DNA of 10,695 nucleotides from Coriobacteriia bacterium (GTDB lineage: Bacteria > Actinomycetota > Coriobacteriia > Anaerosomatales > JAUVQN01): the NCBI GenBank assembly GCA_030598125.1, contig JAUVQN010000030.1:1-10695 (forward strand), read 5' to 3'. A program made the translations under genes and the position numbers. Positions 1 to 6,480 of this stretch are shown here, one piece after another (position 1 is the stretch's first letter; each line of letters starts with the position of its first letter). The notes beneath the pieces are model-generated. The model had not been told where the DNA came from. It ran no database searches and saw only the letters and a program-made list of their open reading frames with translations.

Positions 1-1082
1 CAGCCGGGCTGACCGTCGAGGACACGTGGTTCCCCATGCCCGGGCTCGTCGCGCACCACGCGGAGGTCACCGAAGGGACGCTGAGGATCGGCGATGCGGT
101 GACGGCCTCCATCGACCACATGCGCCGCGAGCGCATCCGCCGGAACCACACAGCGACGCACCTGCTGCACTGGGCGCTCAGGCTCGTGCTGGGCGATCAC
201 GTGCGGCAGGCGGGCTCGCTCGTCGCTGCGGACCGGCTCCGTTTCGATTTCACGCACTTCGAGGCTGTGACGTCCGAGCAGCTCGAGAAGATCGAGCGTC
301 TGGTCAACGCCAAGATCATGGAGAACCACCGCGTGCTCGCGTACGAGACTTCGCTCGTGTCGGCGCGCGAGGCAGGCGTGACGGCCCTGTTCGGTGAGAA
401 GTACGGCGACTTCGTGCGCGTGCTCGAGGTCGGGAACTTCTCCAAGGAGCTGTGCGGCGGTACCCATGTCGCCCGGACGAGCGAGCTGGGCCTCGTCAAG
501 ATCGTGAGCGAGGGGAGCATCGGGGCCAACCTGAGGCGTATCGAGGCCACGACGTCGTTCGACGCGATGGATGCCATCTACGGTGAGGAAGACGTCCTGA
601 CGAGAGCGGCGGAAGCACTCCGCTCGCGGCCGGAGGAGGTCGCTGAGAAGGCGGTCGCGCTCGTGCAACGTGTGAGGGACGCGGAGAAGGCGCTGGCGGA
701 CCTGAAGCGGAAGGACGCTGCGGGAGGCGTCGACGAGCTCGTCGGCAACGCGCTCGACGTGGGATACCGCATCGTGGTCGCGCGCGTGGACGCGGACGGT
801 GCGAAAGAACTGCGGGACCTCTCGGACCTCATGCGCGCCAAGCTCGGCGGCGGGGCGGTGGTGCTCGCGGCCGAGAGCGACGGGAAGGCGCTGCTCCTCG
901 CCGCAGGCTCGGACGAGGCGGTGGAGGGCGGCTTCGACGCCGGGGGGATCGTGCGCGAGATCGCGCCCCTCGTCGGGGGCCGCGGCGGCGGCCGGCCTTC
1001 CATGGCACAGGCCGGCGGTGACGATCCCGCAAGAATCGACGAGGCGCTCGAGGTCGCGCGCGACGCGCTCACGACAGGGTAG
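1..1082 (+). CDS. alaS: Alanyl-tRNA synthetase, C-terminal part (5' truncated by window edge)
   Basis: AlaS charges tRNA-Ala with alanine in the cytoplasm and hydrolyses mischarged Ser- or Gly-tRNA. The reading frame is open from the first complete codon at position 3, so the gene enters from the left. About 359 residues are visible; a full AlaS is usually near 870-880, so the N-terminal aminoacylation domain lies outside. The editing domain is clear: the zinc-binding HTATH motif has its histidines at nt 147 and 159, and the CGGTH motif has Cys at 453 and His at 465. A coiled or linker stretch follows, then the glycine-rich C-Ala (DHHA1) domain with GGRGGGRPSMAQAGG near the end. The stop is TAG at 1080-1082, one base before the ruvX start, which implies co-transcription. 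No damage is seen; the truncation is only the window edge. Confidence 0.97.
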   Translation, partial: AGLTVEDTWFPMPGLVAHHAEVTEGTLRIGDAVTASIDHMRRERIRRNHTATHLLHWALRLVLGDHVRQAGSLVAADRLRFDFTHFEAVTSEQLEKIERLVNAKIMENHRVLAYETSLVSAREAGVTALFGEKYGDFVRVLEVGNFSKELCGGTHVARTSELGLVKIVSEGSIGANLRRIEATTSFDAMDAIYGEEDVLTRAAEALRSRPEEVAEKAVALVQRVRDAEKALADLKRKDAAGGVDELVGNALDVGYRIVVARVDADGAKELRDLSDLMRAKLGGGAVVLAAESDGKALLLAAGSDEAVEGGFDAGGIVREIAPLVGGRGGGRPSMAQAGGDDPARIDEALEVARDALTTG

Positions 1083-1083
1083 C

Positions 1084-1518
1084 GTGCGACACCTCGGGCT
1101 CGACATCGGAGCCGCCCGGGTGGGGATCGCTGTATCGGATGCCGACGGCGTCGTCGCTACGCCGCTCAAGGTCCTCGACGCACGGGAGCTGCGCGCCGAC
1201 CCGCGGGCGCTCGCGCGCATCGTCGGGGACTACGAGATCGAGATACTCGTGGTGGGGCTTCCGCTGACGCTCGCAGGCGAAGAGGGTCCTCAAGCTCGCG
1301 AGGTTCGAGCGGTGGGGGAGGCGCTGGCGGAAGCGGTGGGCGTGCAGGTCTGCTTCTGGGACGAGCGGTTCTCGACCGCCGAAGCGGAGCGCGCGCTCAG
1401 GGAGGCGGAGGTGCCTGCGGAGGGCAGGAAGGCCGCGCGGGACATGGTCGCCGCGGCGCTCGTGCTACAAGCCTACATGGACTCGAACCGAGAAGCGAGC
1501 GCCGATCCCGATGCCTGA
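1084..1518 (+). CDS. ruvX: YqgF/RuvX family putative pre-16S rRNA nuclease
   Basis: This is a 144-residue RNase H-fold protein of the YqgF family, which matures the 5' end of 16S rRNA and was formerly called a Holliday junction resolvase. The GTG start at 1084 lies one base after the alaS stop and gives the family-typical N-terminus (LGLDIGAARVGIAVSD). Acidic residues expected in the active site are visible: D7 in LGLDIG, E94 in WDERFST, and D120 in ARDMVAAALVLQAY. The VVGLPL motif is also present. Length matches the family (about 135-150). The frame is also open upstream inside alaS, but that part does not resemble the family. The last 8 bases overlap mltG, so translational coupling is likely. 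The alaS-ruvX-mltG order is common in actinobacteria and many other bacteria. Confidence 0.95.
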   Translation: MRHLGLDIGAARVGIAVSDADGVVATPLKVLDARELRADPRALARIVGDYEIEILVVGLPLTLAGEEGPQAREVRAVGEALAEAVGVQVCFWDERFSTAEAERALREAEVPAEGRKAARDMVAAALVLQAYMDSNREASADPDA

Positions 1519-2617
1519 CGCACCCGCAGAGCACGCGCCCCAGGAGAAGGTGCCGCCGCAGGTCAGACAGCATCCCGGTCGGGGCGGCCGCATCGTCGGC
1601 CGCTTCCTCGGCGCCGCGCTCGTCATCATCGTACTGGCGCTTCTTGTGGCCGTCTTCGCCTACTGGCGGCTCTTTCTGATGCCCGCTTCCGACGTGGCGA
1701 CCGGACAGCCGGTCGTGGTGGAGATCGCCGAAGGCGAGGACTCCTCCGAGATCGCCGAGACGCTCGCGGAGACGGGCGTGGTCACGAACGCCAACATGTT
1801 CCGCAGGGAGGCGTCGAAGCTGGGTCTCGACGCCGTCCTCCAGCCGGGCGTCTACGAGCTCGAGACGGGCATGGAGTACGAGTCCGTCATCGCGAGGCTC
1901 GCGGAGGGGCCGTCACCTACCTACGTGACCGTGACCATCCCCGAGGGCTGGATCATCGAGCAGATGGCCGAGCGGTACGAAGCCCAGGCAGGCATCCCGG
2001 CGGAGGAGTTCCGCTCGCTGGCGTCCGAAGGTGCGGGCGAGTTCGGCCACGCGTTCCTCGAGTCGAACCCGACCACGTCGCTCGAAGGGTACCTCTTCCC
2101 CAAGACGTACGAGGTCGAGGAGGACATGACCGCACGCGACGTGATCGAGATGATGCTCGAGGAGTTCGCGCTCGAGACGGCCGGTATCGACACGGCAGTG
2201 CTCGCGGCGCGCGGTCTCACCGTCCATGACTGGGTGACCATCGCCTCGATCATCGAACGTGAGGTAAGCGTCCCGGACGAGCGGCCGCTCGTGGCGTCGG
2301 TCGTCTACAATCGCCTCGCTGTCGGCATGCGGCTCGAGATAGACGCCACAGTCGAGTACGTCCTGCCCGGTACGCGGCCGAGGCTCTCCAACGAGGACCT
2401 GCAGATCGACTCGCCGTACAACACGTATCGCTACGGAGGGCTTCCTCCGGGCCCCATCGCGTCGCCGGGCATGGCAGCGCTGGAGGCCGCCGCCGCGCCT
2501 GCCGATACCGACTTCGTCTACTACGTGAGGACGGGCGAGGACGGCTCCCACACGTTCACGAACAACTACACTGACTTCCTGGAAGCGAAGGAGCGGTCGA
2601 GAGAGGTGGTCCCCTAG
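1511..2617 (+). CDS. mltG: Endolytic murein transglycosylase MltG
   Basis: MltG is an inner-membrane lytic transglycosylase that cuts nascent peptidoglycan strands and is thought to set glycan chain length. The protein has 368 residues: a cytoplasmic Pro-rich N-terminus (1-31), one membrane helix at about 32-52, a LysM-like region, then the YceG/MltG catalytic domain. Family motifs are intact: LEGYLFPKTY, ASIIEREV with the likely catalytic Glu249, VVYNRL, MRLEIDATVEY, SPYNTYRYGGLPPGPIASPG, and the C-terminal YYVRTGEDGSHTFT. The ATG at 1511 overlaps the ruvX stop by 8 nt and follows only a weak ribosome-binding site, so coupling from ruvX is likely. The TAG stop at 2615-2617 abuts the next start directly. 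Nothing is anomalous. Confidence 0.96.
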   Translation: MPDAPAEHAPQEKVPPQVRQHPGRGGRIVGRFLGAALVIIVLALLVAVFAYWRLFLMPASDVATGQPVVVEIAEGEDSSEIAETLAETGVVTNANMFRREASKLGLDAVLQPGVYELETGMEYESVIARLAEGPSPTYVTVTIPEGWIIEQMAERYEAQAGIPAEEFRSLASEGAGEFGHAFLESNPTTSLEGYLFPKTYEVEEDMTARDVIEMMLEEFALETAGIDTAVLAARGLTVHDWVTIASIIEREVSVPDERPLVASVVYNRLAVGMRLEIDATVEYVLPGTRPRLSNEDLQIDSPYNTYRYGGLPPGPIASPGMAALEAAAAPADTDFVYYVRTGEDGSHTFTNNYTDFLEAKERSREVVP

Positions 2618-3574
2618 GTGAGCGACAGAGCGGCCATTCGCGTGTCGAACGCACGCAAGAGCTACCCCGGGAGCCTGGGAAAGGGACGCACCACGGTCGT
2701 GGAGGACGTGGGGCTCGAGGTGGCCGGAGGCACGGTCCACGGCCTCCTGGGCCCCAATGGAGCCGGGAAGACCACGACGGTGAAGATGCTGCTCGGACTC
2801 GTCCGCCCTGATGCGGGGGAGTTCGAGGTACTCGGCAGGTCTTCTCGCGCACCCTCGGGTCGCGCGTCGCTCGGCTTCCTGCCCGAGCAGCCGTACTTCC
2901 CGCCGCAGCTCAAGGCCGCTCAAGCGATGCGCCTGTACGGCAGGCTGGCCGGCGTGGGGCGTGCGCGGCTCGAGGATGAGATCGCATCCAAGCTCTCACT
3001 CGTTGGTCTGGACAGACACGCCGACGTGCAGATCTCGAAGTTCTCGAGGGGGATGCTACAGCGTCTCGGGATCGCCCAGGCGCTCCTGGGGGAGCCGCGC
3101 ATCGTCGTCCTCGACGAGCCGGCATCCGGCCTGGACCCGGTGGGGCAGCGGGATATGCGCAACCTCATGCTGTCGCTGAAGGACGACGGCGTCACGGTGC
3201 TGCTGTCGTCGCACCAGCTGTCCGAGGTCGAAGCGGTCTGCGATCGGGTGACGATCGTCAATCGTGGTCGCGTCGCGTCCGAGGGGAGACTCGACGATCT
3301 GCTCAACGTCGAGGGCCAAGTCTCGCTCGTCGTGCGCGATCTTGCGGATGGCCTGCCGGCACCGATGGAGGGCCTCGTGTCCGACGTCGCAGTGAAGGGC
3401 TCCAGCTGGGTCTTCTCCGTCGCCCAGACGGACGTGCGGAGAGTCATCGACGCTGTCGATGAAGCCGGCGGCTCGCTCGTCTCCCTGAACCCGAAACGCG
3501 AATCCCGGGAGGACTACTTCTCCCGGTTGCTCGACTCCGACGGGGCCTCGACGGAGGAGGCGGGCACACGGTGA
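2618..3574 (+). CDS. ABC transporter ATP-binding protein
   Basis: This is a 318-residue cytoplasmic ABC ATPase that should power the adjacent permease. All nucleotide-binding motifs are visible: Walker A GPNGAGKT at residues 45-52, a signature variant FSRGMLQR at 142-149, Walker B VVLDEP with D166/E167, the D-loop SGLDP, and the H-loop His199 in SSHQLSE. SRG or SKG in place of SGG is usual in ATPases paired with ABC-2 type permeases. Residues from about 230 form a C-terminal extension typical of this class. The GTG start at 2618 follows the mltG stop with no gap, preceded by the purine-rich stretch GAGAGAGGTGG (2599-2609). Its 3' end overlaps the permease gene by 4 nt. The substrate cannot be deduced from the ATPase. 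Confidence 0.93.
   Translation: MSDRAAIRVSNARKSYPGSLGKGRTTVVEDVGLEVAGGTVHGLLGPNGAGKTTTVKMLLGLVRPDAGEFEVLGRSSRAPSGRASLGFLPEQPYFPPQLKAAQAMRLYGRLAGVGRARLEDEIASKLSLVGLDRHADVQISKFSRGMLQRLGIAQALLGEPRIVVLDEPASGLDPVGQRDMRNLMLSLKDDGVTVLLSSHQLSEVEAVCDRVTIVNRGRVASEGRLDDLLNVEGQVSLVVRDLADGLPAPMEGLVSDVAVKGSSWVFSVAQTDVRRVIDAVDEAGGSLVSLNPKRESREDYFSRLLDSDGASTEEAGTR
3553..3560 (+). promoter_or_regulatory. Ribosome binding site of the ABC permease gene
   Basis: GGAGGAGG lies inside the end of the ATPase gene, 10 nt before GTG 3571 and 13 nt before ATG 3574. It supports a start at this pair of codons and slightly favours the GTG. Confidence 0.7.
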
Positions 3575-4305
3575 TGGAGCGGATCTTCGCGCTCGCGTCG
3601 TCCGTCGCGGCGGACGCGCTGCGGCGCAAGGTGCTCTACGTGGTCGTCTTCTTCGTGCTGGTGATGGCCGTCGCGGTCCCGTCGCTCCCGAGCTACGGGG
3701 AAGGCGTGGACGAGGCCGTTTATCGTGAGGTCACGCTCGCACTCGTGTTCGTGGCGGCGCTCATCGTGGTGCTCGCGCTCGCCGCGCCCCGCATCCCCGC
3801 GGAGGTCGAGCATCGGACGGTCTACAACGTGCTGTCGAAGAACGTGTACCGCTGGGAGTACCTCGTGGGGCTCTGGTGCGGGATCGTGTTCACGATGGCG
3901 TGGATCATCGCGGCGTTCACGGTCATCGCGCAGATCGTCGGCTTCGCCGTCTACGCGGACCCCATGTGGGTGCTCTGGCAAGGCACGCTCGGCGTCCTGT
4001 TGGAGGTCGGCGTGCTCGCGGCGCTCTGTATCGCGGCCGCGTCCCGCCTCTCGACGGTTCCTGTCGTGCTCGTGGCGCTCGTGTTCCTGTTCGTGGCGCA
4101 CTCGCGTTCCTCCGTGGTCCTCGACGACGCTTCGCTCGCCTGGAAGCTCTTCCCGTCGCTCGACACGTTCAACGTCATCAATCCCGTGGCGCATGGCGGT
4201 GGCGTAGACGCGGCGTACGTGGCCTCGATGCTGCTCGTCTTCGTCGCCTACAGCGCCTTCCTCCTCGTGCTCGCGGCACTTCTGTTCAAAGGGCGCGACC
4301 TGTGA
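3571..4305 (+). CDS. ABC-2 type transporter permease
   Basis: This is a 244-residue integral membrane protein, the likely membrane partner of the preceding ATPase. About six hydrophobic segments are visible, near residues 21-37, 56-72, 101-127, 138-157, 162-176 and 213-238. The cytoplasmic stretch IPAEVEHRTVYNVLSKNVYRWEYLVG between segments 2 and 3 resembles the coupling region of ABC-2 permeases, and the protein ends with the common FKGRDL tail. Start choice: GTG at 3571 and ATG at 3574 are adjacent and in frame. GGAGGAGG at 3553-3560 suits either one. GTG gives a 4-nt overlap with the ATPase gene; ATG gives 1 nt. The gene end overlaps the TPR gene by 4 nt, so ATPase, permease and TPR protein look like one translational unit. 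Substrate is unknown. Confidence 0.88.
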   Translation: MMERIFALASSVAADALRRKVLYVVVFFVLVMAVAVPSLPSYGEGVDEAVYREVTLALVFVAALIVVLALAAPRIPAEVEHRTVYNVLSKNVYRWEYLVGLWCGIVFTMAWIIAAFTVIAQIVGFAVYADPMWVLWQGTLGVLLEVGVLAALCIAAASRLSTVPVVLVALVFLFVAHSRSSVVLDDASLAWKLFPSLDTFNVINPVAHGGGVDAAYVASMLLVFVAYSAFLLVLAALLFKGRDL

Positions 4306-4982
4306 GCGCCACCGCACGCACGAGAGCGCTCATCGCGCTCGCGCTCGTGGTGCTGCTGGGCCTCGGACTCGCGGGGCAGGCCCTCGCCGACACCTCTGCT
4401 CCACCGCGAGACGCGGAGGAGACCGCGGGTCTCTTCGGACGTGCCGGCTTCGCGTATCTCTCCGGACTGCGGATGTTCGGCGCGGCAGTGCTCTGGAACC
4501 GCCTCGACCCGCAGTTCCACGAGTACTACGACAGCGGTGTCATCGGCGAGCAGACGTGGATGCTCTCAACCTTCCGCCTCGTCACCTGGCTCGACCCCGG
4601 ATTCGTGGATGCGTACTACATCGCCTCTTGGGTTCTCGCCGAGAACGGTGAACTCGAGAAGGGCCTGCAGATCGCACAGGAGGGCGCGGACGTGAATCCG
4701 GACTCGATCCTGGCTCAGTCGAGTTTCGCTCAGATGCTGTATCTGAACGGTGATCTGGAGGCTGCCGCGGAGCAGGCCGACGCGACGCTCGCGGCCACAG
4801 AGGTACGTGACGCCACGGAGATGTGGGACTCTTACGTCGCGCTGCGGGAGATCTACGAGCGGACCGGCGACGAGGCCAAGCTGCGAGCGGTCCTCGAGAC
4901 CATGGAACAACTCGACGAGCAGATCCACCGTGAGGGCCTCGAGCACTCGGGCGTGCACGGTGACGAGTGCGATCATGAGTAG
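4302..4982 (+). CDS. Exported TPR-repeat protein linked to the ABC transporter
   Basis: This 226-residue protein has no function I can name. The N-terminus looks like a signal peptide: Arg residues at 6 and 8, a hydrophobic core at about 9-25, and an A-L-A site at 27-29, so it is probably exported or membrane-anchored. The mature part begins with an aromatic-rich region (WNRLDPQFHEYY, residues 65-76). Two TPR-like helix pairs follow at about 101-134 and 136-168, recognised from GFVDAYYIASWVLAENGELEKGL and a second copy containing YLNGDLEAAAEQA. A further helical stretch runs to about 207. The tail (209-226) is rich in His, Asp, Glu and one Cys. The GTG start at 4302 overlaps the permease stop by 4 nt, which fixes the start; the frame is open upstream but only as a shadow of the permease gene. 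It may be a scaffold for the transporter; this is inference. Confidence 0.82.
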   Translation: MSATARTRALIALALVVLLGLGLAGQALADTSAPPRDAEETAGLFGRAGFAYLSGLRMFGAAVLWNRLDPQFHEYYDSGVIGEQTWMLSTFRLVTWLDPGFVDAYYIASWVLAENGELEKGLQIAQEGADVNPDSILAQSSFAQMLYLNGDLEAAAEQADATLAATEVRDATEMWDSYVALREIYERTGDEAKLRAVLETMEQLDEQIHREGLEHSGVHGDECDHE

Positions 4983-5030
4983 CAGTGCGCGCCGCCTGGC
5001 CGATCCGGGTCTGTAGGGGCGGGCGCGGTC

Positions 5031-5555
5031 GTGAGCCTGTTCTCGCCGGACTACTACTACACGGACGTGCTCGCCGTGGACCTCGACCGCCTGACCGAGG
5101 ACGGGGTGGAGGCGCTCCTCGTGGACCTCGACAACACGCTTCTTCCGCGTGACTCCGAGGACGTCCCCGACGATCTGAGAGCGTGGGCGACCTCCGTCGA
5201 TGAGCATGGCTTCCGTATGTGTCTCATCTCGAACAACTGGCACGAGCGCGTTCAGGGGGTCGCCGACGAGCTCGGTCTCCCGATGGTCTCGAAGGCCGTG
5301 AAACCTCTCCCGTTCGCCTTCCGCAAGGGCCTGGGCATCCTCGATGTGAGTGCTCGCCAGGCGGCGGTCGTCGGCGATCAGCTCTTCACCGACATCGCCG
5401 GCGGCAACCTCATCGGCGCGAGGACCGTCCTCGTGGAACCGCTCTCCCGCACGGACCTTCCTCACACGCTGTTGTTGCGCCGCCTGGAGGCGAGGATAAT
5501 GGCCGGAAGGGAACCGGTCGGCGAGGTCACGACCTCCGGGTCGGATCGGCTCTGA
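5031..5555 (+). CDS. YqeG family HAD IIIA-type phosphatase
   Basis: This is a 174-residue cytoplasmic haloacid dehalogenase-type phosphatase of the YqeG family; the physiological substrate is not established. The HAD motifs are all present: motif I DLDNT with nucleophile D32 and D34, motif II SNN at 67-69, a conserved Lys91-Pro92, and motif III GDQLFTD with D116 and D121, followed by GGNLIGARTVLVEPL. The N-terminus SPDYYYTDVLAVDLDRL fits the family. The GTG start at 5031 is preceded by a G-rich stretch (about 5016-5023) that is only a weak ribosome-binding site. It sits 48 nt after the TPR gene and 11 nt before aroE. A yqeG-aroE neighbourhood is also found in Firmicutes, where yqeH lies between them; no yqeH is present here. 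Confidence 0.92.
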   Translation: MSLFSPDYYYTDVLAVDLDRLTEDGVEALLVDLDNTLLPRDSEDVPDDLRAWATSVDEHGFRMCLISNNWHERVQGVADELGLPMVSKAVKPLPFAFRKGLGILDVSARQAAVVGDQLFTDIAGGNLIGARTVLVEPLSRTDLPHTLLLRRLEARIMAGREPVGEVTTSGSDRL

Positions 5556-5566
5556 GAGGGGACGGA

Positions 5567-6457
5567 GTGACGCCCGCCATCTCCGGCACGACGAAGCTCG
5601 CGGGTGTGGTCGGATGGCCGCTCGAGCACACGCTCTCCCCGGCCATACACAACGCCGCGTACGAGGCGCTCGATGTCGACTGGGCCTATCTGCCGCTCCC
5701 TGTCGGTGACGAGACCGCGCTGATCCGGGTCATGAGCGCGGTGAAGGTGCTCCCGTTCGTCGGTCTCTCGGTCACGATGCCCTACAAGGAGACGATGCTC
5801 GGCTTGTGCGACGAGGTCGCGGCGCTCGCCGAGATGGCGGGAGCCGTCAACACCGTCCACGTGGCGGACGGCCGTCTGATCGGCTACAACACGGACGGAC
5901 GTGGCCTGCTCGAGTCCCTCTCGGAGGAGGTCGGCTTCGAACCGCAGGGCAAGAGAGCCGCGATCCTGGGCGCGGGCGGGGCTGCCGGGGCGGCGCTGGT
6001 CGGCCTCGTGCTCGGTGAAGCGTCGAGCGTGACGGTCGTCAATCGCACGCTCGATCGGGCACAGCATCTCGTCGAGCGTGTCTCTCCCAGGGCGCGCGGG
6101 ACCGAGTTGGCAGCGATCGCGCTGGACGGCGACGCCGAGGCGGCCGTCGCCGAAGCCGACCTGATCGTCAACGCGACGCCGGTCGGGATGCGTCCCGAAG
6201 ATGGAAGCCCCGTTCCCGCTTCCTGGCTCAAACCAGGCCGCGTGGTTGCCGATATGCTCTATCGACCGGCAGAGACGGAACTGCTCCGCCTCGCGCGCGA
6301 GGTAGGGGCGATCCCGCTCGGCGGGCTCGGCATGCTCGTGGCCCAAGGAGCCATCGCTCTCGACATCTGGGGTGGCGGCTCGACAGGGAAGGCGCCCAGA
6401 GACGTCATGCGTCGGGCGGCAGAGGATGCGACGAGAGCCTGGCCCAGCGGCGCATAG
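5567..6457 (+). CDS. aroE: Shikimate dehydrogenase (NADP+)
   Basis: AroE reduces 3-dehydroshikimate to shikimate with NADPH, in the chorismate route to aromatic amino acids. The 296-residue protein has the substrate-binding motif GWPLEHTLSPAIHN at the N-terminus, catalytic Lys74 in LSVTMPYK, N95 in GAVNT, catalytic Asp110 in NTDG, the NADP-binding glycine loop GAGGAAGA at about 135-142, VNRT after it, NATPVGM, and Gln260 in GLGMLVAQGA. The start is GTG 5567, after GAGAGGGG at 5554-5561; the frame is open further upstream but only as a shadow of yqeG. Compared with E. coli AroE, the first shikimate-binding Ser is Thr22 and the Asn before the catalytic Lys is Ser68. Both look like lineage variants rather than lesions. 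Length is slightly above the usual 270-290. Confidence 0.96.
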   Translation: MTPAISGTTKLAGVVGWPLEHTLSPAIHNAAYEALDVDWAYLPLPVGDETALIRVMSAVKVLPFVGLSVTMPYKETMLGLCDEVAALAEMAGAVNTVHVADGRLIGYNTDGRGLLESLSEEVGFEPQGKRAAILGAGGAAGAALVGLVLGEASSVTVVNRTLDRAQHLVERVSPRARGTELAAIALDGDAEAAVAEADLIVNATPVGMRPEDGSPVPASWLKPGRVVADMLYRPAETELLRLAREVGAIPLGGLGMLVAQGAIALDIWGGGSTGKAPRDVMRRAAEDATRAWPSGA

Positions 6458-6480
6458 CGACTTGGGGCGAGGCCGACACG

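Noticed and set aside
26..397. Open frame overlapping the start of the alaS fragment.
   Set aside because: Arg/Ala-rich out-of-frame translation over sequence that clearly encodes the AlaS editing domain.
4975..5016. 13-codon frame starting at ATG 4975, overlapping the TPR gene stop.
   Set aside because: Very short, no ribosome-binding site of its own beyond the coding sequence, and no recognisable product.
4983..5030. Possible stem pairing CGCGCC (4988-4993) with GGCGCG (5022-5027) across the yqeG ribosome-binding site.
   Set aside because: Six pairs plus a bulged extension with a loop of about 20 nt is expected by chance in such GC-rich sequence.
5219..5566. An N-terminal extension of AroE reaching back into yqeG.
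   Set aside because: The extra residues are an out-of-frame reading of the YqeG domain; GTG 5567 with its ribosome-binding site gives the normal AroE N-terminus.
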